This document shows, one piece after another, positions 8,117-17,481 of a stretch of DNA of 64,000 nucleotides. This stretch comes from Bradyrhizobium diazoefficiens (lineage in GTDB: Bacteria > Pseudomonadota > Alphaproteobacteria > Rhizobiales > Xanthobacteraceae). The translations under genes and the position numbers were made by a program. Location: assembly GCF_016612535.1 (NCBI RefSeq), contig NZ_JAENXS010000004.1, positions 1 through 64,000 on the forward strand, given 5' to 3'. Each line of letters opens with the position of its first letter. The first letter of the stretch is position 1. The notes under the pieces were generated by a model that made no database searches, was not told where the DNA came from, and saw nothing but the letters and a program-made list of their open reading frames with translations.

Positions 8117-10570
8117 ATGGTCGCGCTGCGCTCCTTCCGTCATTCCGGCCCGTCTTTCGCCGATCTCGTGCCATACGCCGGACTCGTCGCGAACGGAATC
8201 GTCCTGCTGAAGGACGGCTCGCTGATGGCGGGCTGGTATTTTGCCGGGCCGGACTCGGAGAGTTCGATGGACGCCGAGCGCAACGAGGTCTCGCGTCAGA
8301 TCAACACGATCCTGGCGCGCCTCGGCTCCGGCTGGATGATCCAGGTCGAGGCGGTGCGGGTGCCGACCATGGATTATCCGGCGCGGCGTGATTGCCACTT
8401 CCCGGATCCGGTGACGCGCGCGATCGATGACGAACGCCGGAATCGCTTCGAGCAGGCGAGCGGGCATTTCGAGAGCCGGCACGCGATCATCCTGACCTGG
8501 CGGCCGCCCGAGCGCCGTCGCGCGGGTCTCGCACGCTACATCTACTCCGATGTCGAAAGCCGCTCGGCCTCCTATGCCGACACCGCGATTGAGAGCTTCC
8601 GCACCTTTATCCGCGAGGTCGAGCAATATCTCGCCAGCGTCCTATCCATCCGGCGCATGGAAACCCGCGAGGTCGAGGCGCGCGAAGGCACGCGCATAGC
8701 GCGCTACGATGAGCTATTCCAGTTCATCCGGTTCTGCATTACCGGCGAGAACCATCCGATCCGCTTGCCGGACATTCCGATGTATCTGGATTGGCTTGCG
8801 ACCGCGGAGCTGCAGCATGGCCTGTCGCCCATGGTCGAGAACCGCTTTCTCGGAGTGGTGGCGATCGATGGCTTTCCGGCCGAGAGCTGGCCGGGAATCC
8901 TCAATTCCCTCGATCTGATGCCGCTGACCTATCGCTGGTCCTCGCGGTTCATGTTTCTCGACGACCAGGACGCACGGCAAAAGCTCGAGCGCACCCGCAA
9001 GAAGTGGCAGCAGAAGGTCCGCCCCTTCATCGACCAGCTCTTCCAGACACAAAACCGCTCGATCGACCAGGACGCGGCCGCCATGGTGGCGGAGACAGAG
9101 GATGCGATCGCGGAAGCCTCCTCGCAGCTCGTCGCCTATGGCTATTACACGCCCGTCATCGTCCTGTTCGACGACAGCAGCTCGCGCCTGCAGGAGAAGA
9201 CCGAGGCGGTTCGCCGCCTGATCCAGGCGGAGGGTTTCGGCGCGCGCATCGAAACGCTGAACGCGACGGAAGCCTTCCTCGGCTCGCTGCCGGGCAATTG
9301 GTACGCCAACATACGCGAGCCGCTCGTCAACACGCGTAACCTCGCGGACCTCATCCCGCTCAACTCGGTGTGGTCCGGCAGTCCGACCGCGCCGTGCCCG
9401 TTCTATCCGCACGCGTCACCGCCACTGATGCAAGTCGCATCCGGCTCAACACCTTTCCGGCTGAACCTGCATGTCGACGACGTCGGCCATGCGCTGGTGT
9501 TCGGACCGACAGGTTCCGGAAAGTCCACGCTGCTGGCGCTGATTGCGGCGCAGTTTCGGCGCTATGCCGGCGCGCAGATTTTCGCCTTCGACAAGGGCCG
9601 CTCGATGATGCCACTGACGCTGGCCGCCGGCGGCGAACATTACGAGATCGGCGGCGACGACGCGGACGGAGCGGCAACGCTCGCTTTTTGTCCGCTGTCG
9701 GACTTGTCAACGGACACCGACCGCGCCTGGGCCTCGGAATGGATTGAAACTCTCATCGCCGTCCAAGGCGTGACGATCACACCGGATCATCGCAACGCGG
9801 TCTCGCGGCAGATCGGCCTTATGGCCGAGGCGCGTGGGCGATCGCTGTCGGACTTCGTGTCGGGTGTGCAGATGCGCGAGATCAAGGACGCGCTGCATCA
9901 CTACACCGTCGACGGTCCAATGGGCCAGTTGCTCGATGCTGAGAGGGACGGCTTGCTGCTCGGATCGTTCCAGACCTTCGAGATCGAGCAGCTGATGAAT
10001 ATGGGGGAGCGCAATCTTGTTCCGGTCCTCACCTATCTGTTCCGGCGCATCGAGAAGCGCCTGACCGGCGCGCCAAGCCTGATCATTCTCGACGAGGCCT
10101 GGCTCATGCTCGGCCACCCCGTCTTCCGCGACAAGATTCGCGAGTGGTTGAAGGTGCTGCGCAAGGCCAATTGCGCCGTGTTGCTCGCCACGCAGTCGAT
10201 CTCGGACGCCGAGCGCTCCGGCATCATTGATGTGTTGAAGGAGAGCTGCCCGACAAAGATTTGCTTGCCGAACGGCGCTGCGCGCGAGCCCGGCACGCGC
10301 GAGTTCTATGAGCGCATCGGCTTCAACGAGCGGCAGATCGAGATCGTCGCGACCGCAGTCCCCAAGCGCGAATACTACGTCGCCTCACCCGAAGGCCGCC
10401 GTCTCTTCAACATGGCGCTCGGCCCCGTCGCACTATCCTTCGTCGGCGCATCCGGCAAGGACGACCTGAAGCGCATTCTGGCGCTGAAGAAGGCCGGGGC
10501 CGATTGGCCCGTTCGCTGGCTCAAGGAAAGGGGGATCGGCCATGCCGAGACGCTTCTCGCCGATTTGTAA
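8117..10570 (+). CDS. trbE: TrbE, conjugal transfer VirB4-like ATPase
   Basis: At 817 aa this is the normal full-length TrbE. The N-terminal half carries the CagE/TrbE/VirB4 domain (SFADLVPYAGLVANGIVLLKDGS at the start). The C-terminal ATPase has Walker A GPTGSGKSTLLAL (about residue 466) and Walker B LIILDEAWLMLG, followed by LATQSISDAERSGI. It powers pilus assembly and substrate transfer at the inner membrane. The 3' end overlaps trbJ by 29 bp. Confidence 0.95.
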   Translation: MVALRSFRHSGPSFADLVPYAGLVANGIVLLKDGSLMAGWYFAGPDSESSMDAERNEVSRQINTILARLGSGWMIQVEAVRVPTMDYPARRDCHFPDPVTRAIDDERRNRFEQASGHFESRHAIILTWRPPERRRAGLARYIYSDVESRSASYADTAIESFRTFIREVEQYLASVLSIRRMETREVEAREGTRIARYDELFQFIRFCITGENHPIRLPDIPMYLDWLATAELQHGLSPMVENRFLGVVAIDGFPAESWPGILNSLDLMPLTYRWSSRFMFLDDQDARQKLERTRKKWQQKVRPFIDQLFQTQNRSIDQDAAAMVAETEDAIAEASSQLVAYGYYTPVIVLFDDSSSRLQEKTEAVRRLIQAEGFGARIETLNATEAFLGSLPGNWYANIREPLVNTRNLADLIPLNSVWSGSPTAPCPFYPHASPPLMQVASGSTPFRLNLHVDDVGHALVFGPTGSGKSTLLALIAAQFRRYAGAQIFAFDKGRSMMPLTLAAGGEHYEIGGDDADGAATLAFCPLSDLSTDTDRAWASEWIETLIAVQGVTITPDHRNAVSRQIGLMAEARGRSLSDFVSGVQMREIKDALHHYTVDGPMGQLLDAERDGLLLGSFQTFEIEQLMNMGERNLVPVLTYLFRRIEKRLTGAPSLIILDEAWLMLGHPVFRDKIREWLKVLRKANCAVLLATQSISDAERSGIIDVLKESCPTKICLPNGAAREPGTREFYERIGFNERQIEIVATAVPKREYYVASPEGRRLFNMALGPVALSFVGASGKDDLKRILALKKAGADWPVRWLKERGIGHAETLLADL

Positions 10571-11339
10571 AGCGCTCATCGTCGCTACCAGTATCGGATC
10601 GCTCGCGACTGCCCCTGCGTTCGCCGGCGCCGCGGCCGGCGGCGCGACCGAGTTCACACAGCTCCTTAACAATGGACAGTTGATCCAGCTCGCAGGTCAA
10701 TCCGCGCAACAGATCAACAACCAGATTCAGCAAATCTCGCAGCTTGCCCAGCAGATCCAGAACCAGCTCAGGATCTACCAGAACATGCTGCAGAATACGA
10801 CACAGTTGCCGGCGCATGTCTGGGGGCAGGTCGAGAGCGACCTCAAGCAGTTGCAGAACATCGTCAATCAGGGCCAGGGCATGGCGTTCTCGATGGGCAA
10901 CATCGACGACGTGCTCAAGCAGCGCTTTCAGAGCTACGCGCAGTTCAAAACCAATCTGCCGAACGGCGCGAACTTCGCCCCCACCTATCAAACATGGTCG
11001 GCGACGAACCGCGACACGATCTCGAGCACGTTGCAGGCCGCAGGTCTCACCTCGCAGCAGTTTACGACCGAGAACTCGACGATGGCGCAACTCCAGACAG
11101 CCTCCGAGAGCGCCGACGGACAGATGAAGGCCCTGCAGGTTGGTCATGAGATCGCCGCGCAGGAAGTCGCCCAGATGCAGAAGCTGCGGGGGCTCATTGC
11201 ACAGCAGACCACGATGATGGCGACCTGGTTCCAATCGTCGGAGGCCAACAAAGACCTCTCGCAGGCGCGCCGCGAGCAGTTCTTCAACGCGACCACGCCT
11301 TCGACCTCCGGCGGCCAGACCATGGAGCCGCGCTGGTGA
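10542..11339 (+). CDS. trbJ: TrbJ, conjugal transfer periplasmic protein (VirB5-like)
   Basis: The 265-aa precursor has an N-terminal signal peptide (LIVATSIGSLATAPAFAGAAAGG) and a long Gln-rich helical region (QLAGQSAQQINNQIQQISQL), typical of TrbJ, a periplasmic minor pilus component. It overlaps trbE by 29 bp. The stop overlaps the GTG start of trbK (GTGA). The last residues, STSGGQTMEPRW, closely resemble the C terminus of the next protein, TrbK (see findings). Confidence 0.92.
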   Translation: MPRRFSPICKALIVATSIGSLATAPAFAGAAAGGATEFTQLLNNGQLIQLAGQSAQQINNQIQQISQLAQQIQNQLRIYQNMLQNTTQLPAHVWGQVESDLKQLQNIVNQGQGMAFSMGNIDDVLKQRFQSYAQFKTNLPNGANFAPTYQTWSATNRDTISSTLQAAGLTSQQFTTENSTMAQLQTASESADGQMKALQVGHEIAAQEVAQMQKLRGLIAQQTTMMATWFQSSEANKDLSQARREQFFNATTPSTSGGQTMEPRW

Positions 11340-11521
11340 GACGATCTGCGATCATCATCGTCGTTATCGCGATCGGCGCCTGCGCTGCGGGAGCCTGGCT
11401 GTTCTTTGCACTGCACGGGGCCGGCACGTCCCAAGGCACAACGCAACGCGCGAGCGACTTTTTCAAAGCCCCGCAGGACTACAAGACGTCCGGCGGCCAG
11501 CAGATGAAACCACGCTGGTAG
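11336..11521 (+). CDS. trbK: TrbK-like small entry-exclusion/mating protein
   Basis: This 61-aa protein has a GTG start overlapping the trbJ stop. One N-terminal hydrophobic helix (AIIIVVIAIGACAAGAWLFFAL, with a Cys that could be a lipobox-like site) is followed by a short hydrophilic tail ending TSGGQQMKPRW. Position between trbJ and trbL identifies it as TrbK, which in Ti/RP4-type systems blocks entry of related elements into a cell that already holds one. The family is weakly conserved, so the name rests mainly on synteny and topology. Confidence 0.75.
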   Translation: MRRSAIIIVVIAIGACAAGAWLFFALHGAGTSQGTTQRASDFFKAPQDYKTSGGQQMKPRW

Positions 11522-11536
11522 GAAAGGGGGCAGGGG

Positions 11537-12697
11537 GTGCAAAAACTCAAACCGGGGCTCGTTCTGATCGTCGCGATCGGACTCATCGCCGTTGCGCATC
11601 CCGCATTGGCGCAGCATGACGGAAGTGTTCTCACGACGCTGGAAAATTCGGTGACGACGGCCGCCAAGGGCTGGCAGACAAACGTCATGCAAGCGGCGAA
11701 GTCGCTGTTCTGGATTCTCGCAGGGATCGAAGTCGGCCTTGCCGCGGTCTGGCTCGCCATCCAGACCGCAACCCTCGATGCGTGGTTCGCCGAGATGGTA
11801 CGGCGGGTCATGTTCATCGGCTTCTTCGCCTTCGTGCTCGACCAGGGACCGAATTTCGCGAAAGCGGTCGTCGACAGCCTCTATCAAATCGGCGCGGGCG
11901 GCGGCTCTGCCTCGCCGGCGGATGTGTTCAACGCCGGTCTCAAGGTCGCATCCGCGATGTCGCAGAACGCGCAGTTCGGCCTCTTCCAGGACAATGCGCT
12001 CGCGATCGCATCCGTATTCGCGATGGTCATCGTGGTGATCGCCTTCTCGCTGGTTGCGGCGATCTTCGTGGCGGTGATGGTTGAAATGTATGTCGGCCTG
12101 CTCGCCGGCATGATCATGCTCGGTCTCGGCGGCTCGTCCTTCACCAAGGATTTCGCCATCCGCTATCTCGTCTATGCCTTCTCGGTCGGCATGAAGCTGA
12201 TGGCGCTGGTGATGATCGCCAAGATCGGCTCCGACACCTTATTGAACCTCGCCAACCAAACGGGCACCGGCAACGATGCCTTCGTCGGGACACTTGCGAT
12301 CGGCGGCATCTCGGTCGTTGTCTTCATTATCTCGATGTATGTTCCGAACATCGTGCAAGGCGTCGTGCAGGGCGTCTCCGTCGGCAGCGGCATGGAAGTG
12401 GTGAAGCATGCGGGCCAGGCGGCGAGCTTCGCCGCCGGCGCGGCCGCGCTTGCGTTCGGCGGCGCGAGGGCAGGGGCCGCGGGCTTCAGCGCGGCCCGGG
12501 CCGATGGCGCCTCATTTGGCGCGGCCGCCCTCAAAGCCATGACGTCAGGCGTCGGAGCGGCCGGCGGCGCGCTCGCATCCGCCGCCCGCGATCAGGCCAT
12601 CCGCGCGCCAGGCTCGTTCGGCACGTCGACGCTGGGTCTTGCTAACGCAAAGCTCGATCAACGCCAGCGGCAGAGAGGATCGGGCGGAAAGAACTGA
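11537..12697 (+). CDS. trbL: TrbL, conjugal transfer polytopic membrane protein (VirB6-like)
   Basis: This 386-aa protein starts at GTG 11537, behind a purine-rich GAAAGGGGGCAGGGG leader that can act as ribosome binding site. It has a signal-like N terminus, about six hydrophobic helices (for example SLFWILAGIEVGLAAVWLAI and ALAIASVFAMVIVVIAFSLVAAIFVAVMV), and an Ala/Gly-rich cytoplasmic tail (about residues 295-386). This matches TrbL/VirB6 proteins, which form part of the inner-membrane channel. It lies between trbK and trbF as expected. Confidence 0.92.
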   Translation: MQKLKPGLVLIVAIGLIAVAHPALAQHDGSVLTTLENSVTTAAKGWQTNVMQAAKSLFWILAGIEVGLAAVWLAIQTATLDAWFAEMVRRVMFIGFFAFVLDQGPNFAKAVVDSLYQIGAGGGSASPADVFNAGLKVASAMSQNAQFGLFQDNALAIASVFAMVIVVIAFSLVAAIFVAVMVEMYVGLLAGMIMLGLGGSSFTKDFAIRYLVYAFSVGMKLMALVMIAKIGSDTLLNLANQTGTGNDAFVGTLAIGGISVVVFIISMYVPNIVQGVVQGVSVGSGMEVVKHAGQAASFAAGAAALAFGGARAGAAGFSAARADGASFGAAALKAMTSGVGAAGGALASAARDQAIRAPGSFGTSTLGLANAKLDQRQRQRGSGGKN

Positions 12698-12739
12698 GCC
12701 CTCCCGCCCACAACATCATGCTTGGAGACCACGACTCGA

Positions 12740-13402
12740 ATGGCCGCCCATAATCTGCCCGACAATCCCTATCTCGCTGCGCGCCTGGAATGGAACGAGC
12801 GCTACGGCTCTTATGTGAGGGCGGCCGCGGCATGGCGCATGGTCGGCATCATTGCCATGGTGATGGCCGTAATCGGCTTCTCCTACGCGCTGTTTCAGAG
12901 CACGCAGGTCAAACTCGTGCCCTACATCGTCGAGGTCGACAAACTCGGCACGGCCATGAGCGCCGGCTATCCGCAGCAGATCGAATATGCGGATCCACGC
13001 GTGGTCCGCGCGACGCTCGGAAGCTTCGTCTCGAACTTCCGATCGGTCACGCCCGATGCGGTCGTGCAGAAGCAATATATCGATCGGACCTACGCACTGC
13101 TGCGAACCTCCGATCCCGCGACGCAGAAGATCAATGACTGGTTCCGGAGCACGTCTCCGTTCGAGAAGGCGAAGACCACGACGATCGGCGTCGAGGTCAA
13201 CAACATCGTCGCTCTTTCGAACCAGTCCTATCAAATCGACTGGACCGAATTCGAGCGCGACAGGAAGGGAAAGGAAACCGGCGAGCACCGTTTTCGCGGC
13301 ATCGCCACTGTCACGCTGACTCCACCCCAGGACGAGCAGACCATCCGGCTCAATCCGATCGGCCTCTACCTGCGTGATTTCGACTGGACGGCGCAACTAT
13401 GA
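12740..13402 (+). CDS. trbF: TrbF, conjugal transfer protein (VirB8-like)
   Basis: From ATG 12740 the protein is 220 aa and begins [23 protein letters not shown], the conserved TrbF start. An upstream TTG at 12722 would add six residues without support. One transmembrane helix ([19 protein letters not shown], about residues 36-55) anchors a periplasmic VirB8-type domain (residues 60-220). The gene ends with an ATGA overlap with trbG. Confidence 0.94.
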   Translation: MAAHNLPDNPYLAARLEWNERYGSYVRAAAAWRMVGIIAMVMAVIGFSYALFQSTQVKLVPYIVEVDKLGTAMSAGYPQQIEYADPRVVRATLGSFVSNFRSVTPDAVVQKQYIDRTYALLRTSDPATQKINDWFRSTSPFEKAKTTTIGVEVNNIVALSNQSYQIDWTEFERDRKGKETGEHRFRGIATVTLTPPQDEQTIRLNPIGLYLRDFDWTAQL

Positions 13403-14259
13403 AAGGGGCGGGGACACCGATGCACTCAAGCACGATCAAACCAAGAATTGGCATTCTTCTTATGGCTTCAGCCCTCAGCCTGCTTGTTGCCGATGGCAGC
13501 GCACACGCGCAGGCGATGAACGGCAAGGAGCGAAAGGGCACGAGCATCTCGAGCCAGTGGCGCGGATCGACAGGCCTTGTGACGCGCGGAGCGGACGGCA
13601 AGGTGATCTTTCTGTTCGGCGAAGTGCAGCCATCCGTCGTCTGCTCGCCGCTTGAGGTCTGCGACATCGAGCTGCAGGCGGGTGAGGTCGTGCGTGACGT
13701 GTTGGTCGGCGATACCGTGCGCTGGAAGGTGGAACCGGCGACATCGGGGGCGGTCGGCGGCCAAGCCATCCACCTGATCGTCAAACCCGCGGAACCGGGG
13801 CTCATCACCTCGATGATCGTGACGACCTCGCGGCGGACCTATCATATTCAACTCAAGTCGAACGCGACCCAGTATATGGCGCGCGTCGGTTTCGAATATC
13901 CGGAGGATGTCGGCAGTAAGCTCGCCGATGTCAACGCCAGGCTCGGCTCCGACACGATTCCGGGCGCCGGCGTTCCGGCCGAACAGTTGAACTTCGGCTA
14001 CAGCGTGAGCGGCAGCGCCTCGTGGCGACCGACGCGCGTCTATAGCGACGGCGTTAAGACCTACATCCAGTTTCCGTCGTCGCTCGACGGAGGGGATGCG
14101 CCCGTCCTCTTCGTCGTGTCGGGCGGACAGAACCGCATCGTCAACTATCGGCTGAAGGACGACATGATGGTGGTCGACTATCAGATCGACACTGCCATTC
14201 TGGTCTCCGGCGTCGGCTTTTGGAACCAGGACAAGGTGACGATCCGGAGGGGAGGCTGA
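13399..14259 (+). CDS. trbG: TrbG, conjugal transfer outer-membrane-linked protein (VirB9-like)
   Basis: The 286-aa product has a signal peptide ([21 protein letters not shown]). Its VirB9/CagX-type beta-rich body includes [23 protein letters not shown] text near residues 75-95 and the block [29 protein letters not shown]. It forms part of the outer-membrane core with TrbH and TrbI. ATG at 13399 overlaps the trbF stop. A second in-frame ATG at 13420 is also possible. Confidence 0.94.
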   Translation: MKGAGTPMHSSTIKPRIGILLMASALSLLVADGSAHAQAMNGKERKGTSISSQWRGSTGLVTRGADGKVIFLFGEVQPSVVCSPLEVCDIELQAGEVVRDVLVGDTVRWKVEPATSGAVGGQAIHLIVKPAEPGLITSMIVTTSRRTYHIQLKSNATQYMARVGFEYPEDVGSKLADVNARLGSDTIPGAGVPAEQLNFGYSVSGSASWRPTRVYSDGVKTYIQFPSSLDGGDAPVLFVVSGGQNRIVNYRLKDDMMVVDYQIDTAILVSGVGFWNQDKVTIRRGG

Positions 14260-14261
14260 CC

Positions 14262-14714
14262 ATGCATGCCATCTCCTCGAGATGTCGGATCGCCGTTCTC
14301 TCCTTGCTGGGCATGTCGCTCGCCGGATGCGCATCGTTCGGAAGTAGCCGCTTGGTGGCGAGCTCAGCGCCGCCTGATCTCTCCGGCCCTGCCGCCTCAG
14401 CGATCGCCGGCGACATGGTGACGAAGTTAGCCGAACAGGTCGGTCCCGGCTCCGGAACGATCATCCTGAAACCCGATGGCTCGCCCTTCGGGCAGGCGCT
14501 GGAGGCCTCGCTGAAGAGCTGGGGCTATGCGGTCGCGACCGACCAGAAGACCGGCGGCGACAAGACGATCCCGCTTGCCTACGTGCTCGAGTCCTACGAC
14601 GGTCAGGTCCTGGCGCGGTTGTCGACCCGCAGCGTCGAGCTCGGCCGCGCCTATGCAGCGACGGCCGCGGGTGCGTCGCCGACCAGTCCGCTGTCCGTCA
14701 TGCAGCGCGGATAG
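14262..14714 (+). CDS. trbH: TrbH, conjugal transfer lipoprotein
   Basis: From ATG 14262 the product is 150 aa and starts [23 protein letters not shown], a lipoprotein signal with lipobox LAGC, so it should be lipidated and anchored in the envelope. The earlier in-frame start (14220) falls inside trbG and lacks this signal. The middle ([26 protein letters not shown]) is typical of TrbH. A fragment of its 3' end is repeated near 42143 as part of a decayed copy. Confidence 0.92.
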   Translation: MHAISSRCRIAVLSLLGMSLAGCASFGSSRLVASSAPPDLSGPAASAIAGDMVTKLAEQVGPGSGTIILKPDGSPFGQALEASLKSWGYAVATDQKTGGDKTIPLAYVLESYDGQVLARLSTRSVELGRAYAATAAGASPTSPLSVMQRG

Positions 14715-14726
14715 GGGAGGGCGGCG

Positions 14727-16055
14727 ATGGTGCAATCCCTGAAGCTCGGCGGCAATCCGGATGGAGAGGAGGCGCGAGGAATCCGCCGGCTCAACCGCCT
14801 GCCGATCGTGGTGGCGATCGTGCTGGTGGTCGTCTTCTTTGCCGTGATCTTCTACGGCCTGACTTCGCGCGGCCTGTACTTCCGTCGCGAGGCCGGCATC
14901 GATACGGCCTCGTCGAGTCCGGCCTCGACTTACGCCGATCAGCTGAAGAAAGGCATCTCCAACGGCATCATCGGAGATCAGACGGAAGCGCAAACATTCC
15001 AGCCGTCGCCGCAGCTGCCGGATACACCAAAGCCAGCCAACAATCCCTTTTCCGGTCGACAACAGACCGAGGCGCGGGCCGGCTCGCAGCTCGAATCCGA
15101 GGCGCTATGGCGGGCGCGGCTCGAGCGCGAGGCGCATGAGCAATATTTGCGGGAGCGACAGCGCGAGCGAATGGCGCGCGTGCAGGCCAACGATGCCGCC
15201 CATGACTCACCACTCGCCATCAATCTGAGCAAGCTCCAGACAAGCGCGGCGACGGCGACGAGCAACACGGCGCCGGCAAGGACGACAACACCTGCCTTTG
15301 CGGGCGGCGCGTCCGATCTCTATGGGGCGGCGTTGCGTGCTGGCTTCGGCATGCAGAACATCGATCAGAACGGACAGGCGGCGAAAGAGGACTTCTTCAA
15401 CGCGGACCTCAAGAAGCTCGGCTACCTGCCCAACAAGGTCATCGCCCCGACATCGCCATATGAATTGAAGCGCGGCTCCGTGATTCCGGCGACGCTGATC
15501 ACCGGCATTAATTCCGACCTCCCAGGACGCATCACGGCCCAGGTCAGCCAGAACGTCTACGACAGTGCGACGGGCCATCACCTGTTGGTCCCGCAGGGCG
15601 CCAAGCTCCTGGGCCGCTACGATTCCAAGATTTCATTCGGGCAGAGCCGCGTCCTTGTGGTCTGGACTGACATCATCTTCCCAAACGGAGCGACGCTGCA
15701 GATCGGCGGCATGGCGGGCACGGATGCGGAAGGCTATGGCGGCTTCAATGATCAAGTCGACAACCATTATTTCCAGGTATTCGGATCGGCGATCATGATC
15801 GCCGCGATCGGTGCCGGGATCGATATGTCAGTGCCCGCGAGTTCACCCTACGGGTATCGACAGACACCCTCGGATGCCGCGCGAAACAGCTTTGCCGAGA
15901 CGTTTGGCCGGGTCGCCGAGCAAACCATCAGCAAGAACCTGAACGTCCAGCCGACCTTGGAAATCCGACCGGGCTATGTGTTCAACGTCCTCGTCGATCA
16001 GGACATGGTGTTTCCAAGCGCTTACCGCGGACAAGCTTCCGACGATGTGCGATAA
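14727..16055 (+). CDS. trbI: TrbI, conjugal transfer protein (VirB10-like)
   Basis: This 442-aa protein has one N-terminal transmembrane helix (about residues 28-50, VVAIVLVVVFFAVIFYGL), a proline- and charged-residue-rich linker, and a C-terminal VirB10 beta-barrel domain (from about 240; SVIPATLITGINSDLPGRITAQVSQNVYDSATG). It spans the envelope as energy sensor of the channel. The last residues (FPSAYRGQASDDVR) differ from the second, decayed copy at 42.2-43.5 kb (FPGNYQG, stop). The homology breaks exactly in the codons for VFP, so one of the two tails arose by recombination. Confidence 0.93.
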   Translation: MVQSLKLGGNPDGEEARGIRRLNRLPIVVAIVLVVVFFAVIFYGLTSRGLYFRREAGIDTASSSPASTYADQLKKGISNGIIGDQTEAQTFQPSPQLPDTPKPANNPFSGRQQTEARAGSQLESEALWRARLEREAHEQYLRERQRERMARVQANDAAHDSPLAINLSKLQTSAATATSNTAPARTTTPAFAGGASDLYGAALRAGFGMQNIDQNGQAAKEDFFNADLKKLGYLPNKVIAPTSPYELKRGSVIPATLITGINSDLPGRITAQVSQNVYDSATGHHLLVPQGAKLLGRYDSKISFGQSRVLVVWTDIIFPNGATLQIGGMAGTDAEGYGGFNDQVDNHYFQVFGSAIMIAAIGAGIDMSVPASSPYGYRQTPSDAARNSFAETFGRVAEQTISKNLNVQPTLEIRPGYVFNVLVDQDMVFPSAYRGQASDDVR

Positions 16056-16337
16056 ATCTCCGTCCTTTACTGGACATAAGACCGATGGCACCCGCTGGAA
16101 TCTTTCCAACACTCGTTGCACGGAGAACCTCTTTGATCCGGCGCATCGACAACCTCCGATGGGCATCGGCCTTCCTTCGTTCACTGCGAGGCAGTTCCTA
16201 AGCCGGTTGAGTTGTCGGCTGAAGCGGGCTGAGCCGCTGAAAAGTTGCTCACGATTCCGCGAAACATGCAGTTGAAAACCAACATCAAGGCCGTCGAGCA
16301 TGCTTTGATAAAGTGCTGGCCACTAAAAGGCGTTTTA
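16056..16337. other. Non-coding gap between trbI and the attachment site
   Basis: No supported gene is seen in these 282 bases. Short open frames occur but lack ribosome binding sites and family resemblance. The stretch ends at the tRNA-like fragment beginning at 16338. Confidence 0.4.
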
Positions 16338-16383
16338 ACTCTTAATCAGCGGGTCCCAGGTTCGAGCCCTGGTGCGCCCACCA
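16338..16383 (+). other. 3' fragment of tRNA-Lys(CUU): attachment site (attR) of an integrative element
   Basis: The 46 bases start in an anticodon loop (ACTCTTAATCAGC, anticodon CTT) and continue with a perfect T-arm (stem CCAGG/CCTGG around loop TTCGAGC). They end with the acceptor strand TGCGCCC and ACCA. The 5' half of the tRNA is missing: the bases before the loop cannot pair with TCAGC and no D-arm precedes. Integrases of rhizobial ICEs commonly recombine in the 3' half of tRNA genes, duplicating it at the far end. The orientation puts the element to the left, so repAB-traI-trb belong to it and the intact tRNA lies off the window. Confidence 0.8.
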
Positions 16384-16553
16384 TTCGTAAGTAGCTGGCC
16401 CTACGTGGCTTTTTCATTCCCCATCAGTTCAATTCGCGAAGAAAAGATAACCTGTGGCACCGATTTGGCACTGGCTGACGGCGCTCTGAGTGCGACGAAA
16501 TGTCCGGATCTAAATTGTAGTGTCGCTGCGGGCGCGACGGAATAGAAGCTCAA

Positions 16554-16592
16554 ATGAAGCCAACGACCCGCCACGAGGGTGAGCTGATTAGG
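16554..16592 (+). pseudogene. 5' fragment of a gene split by the IS3-family element (rest at 17854-18444)
   Basis: ATG at 16554 opens 13 codons (MKPTTRHEGELIR) that end exactly at the left copy of the 4-bp target duplication TAGG (16589-16592). Removing the IS and one TAGG joins AGG to ACC at 17854 in frame, giving RTVQAHLKTLG and an uninterrupted 209-aa protein. This shows that the gene was whole before the insertion. The fragment cannot make a product by itself. Confidence 0.75.
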
Positions 16593-16620
16593 TGATCTTC
16601 CCCCGAAAAAGTGGACGGGT

Positions 16621-17481
16621 TTAGGCGGCTTTTAGCTCCATCTCGATCGGGGCGAGATATCCGATGGCGGAATGGAGCCTTGTTCGGTTGTAAAAGCCCT
16701 CGATGAAGGCAAAGACATCGCGCTGGGCCTCGGCGCGAGTCTTGTAGTCGCGATGATGAACGAGCTCGGTCTTCAGGGTATGGAAGAAGCTTTCCATCGG
16801 GGCATTGTCGTAGCAATTGGCCTTTCGGCTCATCGATGCGGCAATGCCGGCTCCGGTGAGAGCGTTGCGATAGGGGCGTGAGGCATACTGCACGCCGCGA
16901 TCGGAGTGGTGGATCAATCCACCCTGCGGCCGCTGCTGGTTGACGGCCATCGTCAGTGCCGCGGATGCGAGTTCGACCTGCATATGATCGCGCATGGCCC
17001 AGCCGACGATCTTTCGGCTGAAGAGGTCCATGACGGCTGCCAGATACAGCCACCCCTCTGCGGTCGGGATGTAGGTGATATCAGCGAGCCAGACCCGGTT
17101 TGGGGCGGGAGCCGTGAAGTCGCGCGCGATCAGGTTCGGTGCGATCGGCAGGTCGTGACGGCTGTCGGTGGTGCGCACACGGCGCGGCCGTGCCATGATG
17201 GCGCGGATACCGTGCCGGTGCATCAGCCGTTCGATCCGACCACGGCTGGCGCCACGATCCTGCCTGCGCAGGACGGCATGGACCCTGGGACTGCCATAGC
17301 GCCCGCTGCTGTCTTGATGGACTTGCCGGATCGCGGCCAGGAGCGCGGCATTGGATTTGGTCCGCTCACTCACCGGGCGACCGCGCCAAGCGTAATAGCC
17401 GGCTGGCGAGACCTCGAGCACGGCGCACATCAGCCGTACCGGATAGGTGTCGCGGTGATCCTCGATGAAGCGGAAGCTCAT
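16621..17481 (-). CDS. IS3-family transposase OrfB (DDE integrase domain)
   Basis: The 286-aa OrfB starts at ATG 17481 (MSFRFIEDHRDTYPVRLMCAVLEVS), overlapping the orfA stop by ATGA. It has an HTH_21-like region (KSNAALLAAIRQVHQDSSGRYGSPR split over residues 45-75). The DDE core follows: D in WLADITYIPT, D in LIHHSDRGVQYAS, and E in APMESFFHTLKTE. It looks intact. Because orfA carries a one-base insertion, a normal OrfAB fusion cannot form from this copy unless supplied in trans. Confidence 0.9.
   Translation of the reverse strand: MSFRFIEDHRDTYPVRLMCAVLEVSPAGYYAWRGRPVSERTKSNAALLAAIRQVHQDSSGRYGSPRVHAVLRRQDRGASRGRIERLMHRHGIRAIMARPRRVRTTDSRHDLPIAPNLIARDFTAPAPNRVWLADITYIPTAEGWLYLAAVMDLFSRKIVGWAMRDHMQVELASAALTMAVNQQRPQGGLIHHSDRGVQYASRPYRNALTGAGIAASMSRKANCYDNAPMESFFHTLKTELVHHRDYKTRAEAQRDVFAFIEGFYNRTRLHSAIGYLAPIEMELKAA

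Noticed and set aside
12716..13396. 226-aa minus-strand frame over trbF
   Set aside because: Full antisense of trbF with Arg/Asp-rich composition typical of shadows in high-GC DNA.
16455..16480. Second sigma-54-like site (TGGCACCGATTTGGCA)
   Set aside because: It has the GG-N10-GC spacing but its second half differs from TTGC, and it leads only into a gene now disrupted by an IS. Probably chance, or residue of an integrase gene.
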